NCBI GenBank assembly: GCA_958496175.1
Contig: OY292274.1
Coordinates: 31,225,482-31,289,481 of the forward strand
DNA from: Sisyra terminalis
Lineage: Eukaryota; Arthropoda; Insecta; Neuroptera; Sisyridae
Direction: 5' to 3'
Length of the DNA stretch: 64,000 nucleotides
In this document: positions 61,006 to 64,000 of the stretch, one piece after another
Layout: every line of letters begins with the position of its first letter
Numbering within the stretch: the first letter of the stretch is position 1
Made by a program: the position numbers and the translations under genes
The notes under the pieces: generated by a model
What the model was told of the DNA's origin: nothing
The model's database searches: none
The model's input: only the letters and a program-made list of their open reading frames with translations

Positions 61006-64000
61006 TCAAAATGTCTCTTTTTAACAGGGCTAAGATTCCAATTCATTTTATTTCTTTTTCTTAGGTCTATACAATTTTTGAATGATTGATTAATAAATTA
61101 ATAAATTAATAAATTTAACTTTTGGTTATATTTCAACCAATAAGCAGTTCTTATATATTTTTGTTGAGTACTAAACATTTTAAACGAAGAAAAAGTTGAG
61201 CCTATGATACCCAAAATTTAGTTTTAATAAAGTTACAGTATTCATAAATACCACTTGAATTACGGAGGACTTGTACCACTTGTACGAAGTGATAAGTAAA
61301 GTATATGTTTCATTTTAGCCCGAAATCAAGTGCTGGTAATATAAAAAACAACATATTTTCAAATATTTTCAAACAGCAACACATTTTGTTAATTTGTTTT
61401 TGATTTTATTTTAACATTTTTTAATTTGTTAGTTTAGTTGTTTTTTAAGTAGATAGATACATACTAAACTAACAATAACTAAATATATAGATACTCCAAC
61501 TTGAGCGATATTAGCTACTAAAGAAGAATAAATTGTTTATCCTATTTCAACTATTGAAGAAGCTTAAAGGAAATGTAGTGAGGGATAAAGTAATCGAACA
61601 CTTAGTATTCGAGGAAAAGCTAATTGAATGATACTTATTATGTAGTAGCTTAGTTTCATTATGTTTTATCGATAGGAGCAATTATGTTACTATTATAGGA
61701 GCTTTTATTCATTGATACCCTTTATTCAATGGGTTCACAGTAAATCTATTATGATTAAAAATTCTTTTTTTTATAATTATTGGAATAAGTTTAACTTTCT
61801 TTCCGCAACATTTTTTAGGGCTTTAAATACCATATCTATGATACCATAATATTTAAAATATTTTTAAAAAAATAGATAATCTTTATAAATGCTTGAAGCC
61901 AGTGTAGGTATATTCTTTTTTATTTATAATTAAATTTCTTTCTTTTCATTAAATAAGTGAAAGTTGTGCACATTCAAAATTTAAAAAATCAACACTTGGT
62001 AAAGAATAAAAACAAAATACCAAAGTTGGATTTTATAAACAATGACTCGGATAATTCGACTATATGGTTACTATTTGTAATTTTGGAACGACTAACAATA
62101 CAATACCTATCTTTATTTTTTATAAATTTATTCGTATTTTTTTTCAAAGTAAATCGTTTTTCTCCAGTTTTATTTAATTCGTTGCTGATCGTATTGTATT
62201 TCGTTGGCAGCTGTAGGAAAACTTTGTTACAACAATAACCCAACTATAACTAATATTTGAAATACTTGGTAACAGTAACGATTTGCAACTAGGAAAGATT
62301 ATCTAAAACTTAGTGTTAATAGTAATATTAGAAACTAATATGAACAAATTGTTCGTTAAATATTTTTAATATAACTATTTTGATTATAATAATAATTTAG
62401 CACCAAGCAGAAATAATTTACATGATATTAATTGCAAAGAGAAATTTATTTTTTTATAGTTTTGTTCAAATTCTTTAGAATTCTTGATAGTAAAGAACTA
62501 TTGGCTTATTTATGACCTTAGAATTAAATTTGCGAGTTTGAACAGTCTTAAATGCTTGTAAGTACTTACATACTCTAATTCACTCTTAACCTTGGTACTC
62601 TCATATTTTTTCAAGGCTCATACTTTTGAAATTTGAACATTAAAAATATTAAAGAATAAAATTGGCGTAGGTATAATAAACATAGCGAAATTATTAAGTA
62701 AAAGAATTCAAGAAGTAAATCACTAATTATTTCTTCTAAACTTTGTGTGCATTTTTTTTTTGCATTAATCTAGTAATAGTGACAAAACTATTTTACAATT
62801 GCATTTTTATAAATAATATATAATATTAAATTTAATTCTCAAAAAGAATGGTTTTATTTTGAGCCAAGTGTTACTTATATAAGAAATAATTTTATGTGTG
62901 TGTTTTTTTCTGACCCTGTAGCACGTGTGTATTAAGTTCAATAAAATTATTTTATCAAAATTTATATCATTTTTTGAAATGATAAAAAGTTTAGATTGTT
63001 TTTATGAAAACAAAACATTTAATTATATCAAATATAAACTTATTCTTTGTATTATTTGGGCTTTAAACTAAATAATGCTTCTACAATAGTAAGTGATTAT
63101 ATACCTTGAGAAAGTGTTGTAAAACTATACCTAATTAGAATTAACCAAACGCTTGAAACCTATAAGTTCCATGTTTTAAATATTTGAATTTTTTCAAAAC
63201 CAAAAATTTTCTTCAATAGAAAATAAAAAATTAAATGCTTGTATCGTATACACTTTTGTATAAATAAATACTTAAAATAAATAGGTAATAAAAAAATAAC
63301 TAAAGCAAATTTCTCTAGGTCACGACAAAGTTAAACAAAAATATGTGAAAGTAGTCGAAAACATTTCAATCATTGTAGAGTTATTTCAAAAAAAATCATA
63401 CTTAAATGAATGAATTGAAATTTACTACTAAATGACTGGAAAAACGTAACAATTTTTTTTTTCAAATTTAAAATAATCAGGCAATTGATGTTTCATACAA
63501 TAAGATAATTTTTAGTCAAGAAATGATAGAACCTAAGTTTTACGATTGTAAAATAATGTATATTTTTCTGAAGAATTTTGATTTTATGAATAAAATATTA
63601 CACTTTATAAACTTTTGAAAATAATTTAAATTAACTTGTATATTGATAAGATTCGTCTTCTTTTTTTTTGTTGATAATTTTGAATAATTAAAAATTAATA
63701 AAAGAGATATGTTTAACTTAAGTGCTTTATCTTCAGTTAGTTAAAGTAAATGTAACATTGTAAAATAGTTAATGAAACTATGCAAAGCAAAAAAAATTTA
63801 AATAATGATAAAAATCATGTAAATTAATCATAAGTGGAATGTAATGCATTTGCAATACCTATCAATGTATTGATGTGAGGATACACACCAAAATCAGAAT
63901 TTTTCAAAATCATTAGACAATACCATAATTATTATTTATCTATATATCAATTGAACCAATTGGAATAAATTTAAAAGTCTGGCACCCGTATAACCATCAT
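61006..64000. other. long AT-rich stretch without recognised gene
   Basis: Overlapping open frames on both strands at 61,957-62,243 carry no family motif. No RNA gene or clear transposon recognised. Confidence 0.4.

Overview
This is AT-rich eukaryotic DNA (roughly 70-75% A+T) with short GT-AG introns of about 55-130 bp, cytosolic ribosomal-protein genes, Tc1/mariner and hAT-like elements and non-LTR retrotransposons. The protein sequences and transposon mix point to an insect, probably holometabolous and perhaps a beetle. The species call is inference; the insect call is fairly secure.

Layout. The first 9 kb is a compact block of housekeeping genes. A small acidic, apparently secreted or ER-directed protein (complement 582-1074) lies head-to-head with RpL24 (five exons, 1532-2345, +). 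Then comes the mitochondrial ATP synthase c-subunit gene (complement 5020-~7080), head-to-head with RpL15 (UTR exon ~7744-7820, CDS 8026-8823, +). RpL24, RpL15 and the ATP synthase gene assemble in frame into full-length products. The remaining ~55 kb is gene-poor. It holds non-LTR retrotransposon relics (17.2-18.6, 20.2-21.9, 23.8-24.3 and 46.7-46.95 kb), one full-length I-clade element (31,724-37,133) with intact ORF2 and a 12-bp target-site duplication, two copies of a Tc1 deletion derivative, two mariner relics, and several MITE-like inverted-repeat elements, some nested. Two isolated GC-rich stretches may belong to genes lying mostly outside the window: an Arg-rich exon-like ORF near 25 kb and a probable promoter plus 5'UTR exon near 57.0-57.9 kb.

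Most notable observation. The ATP synthase c-subunit gene has two tandem, intact versions of its last coding exon. Each has its own acceptor in the same phase, its own stop codon and a possible poly(A) signal. They differ by about 25 synonymous but only 6 amino-acid changes, which is what an old duplication kept under purifying selection looks like. One locus could therefore make two c-subunit isoforms by choosing its terminal exon. Other points of interest are the single-base frame break in an A11 run of the retrotransposon ORF1, two interlocked perfect ~50-bp inverted repeats at 47.6-47.8 kb, and a three-copy MITE family.

All calls come from reading the sequence; no database search was run.
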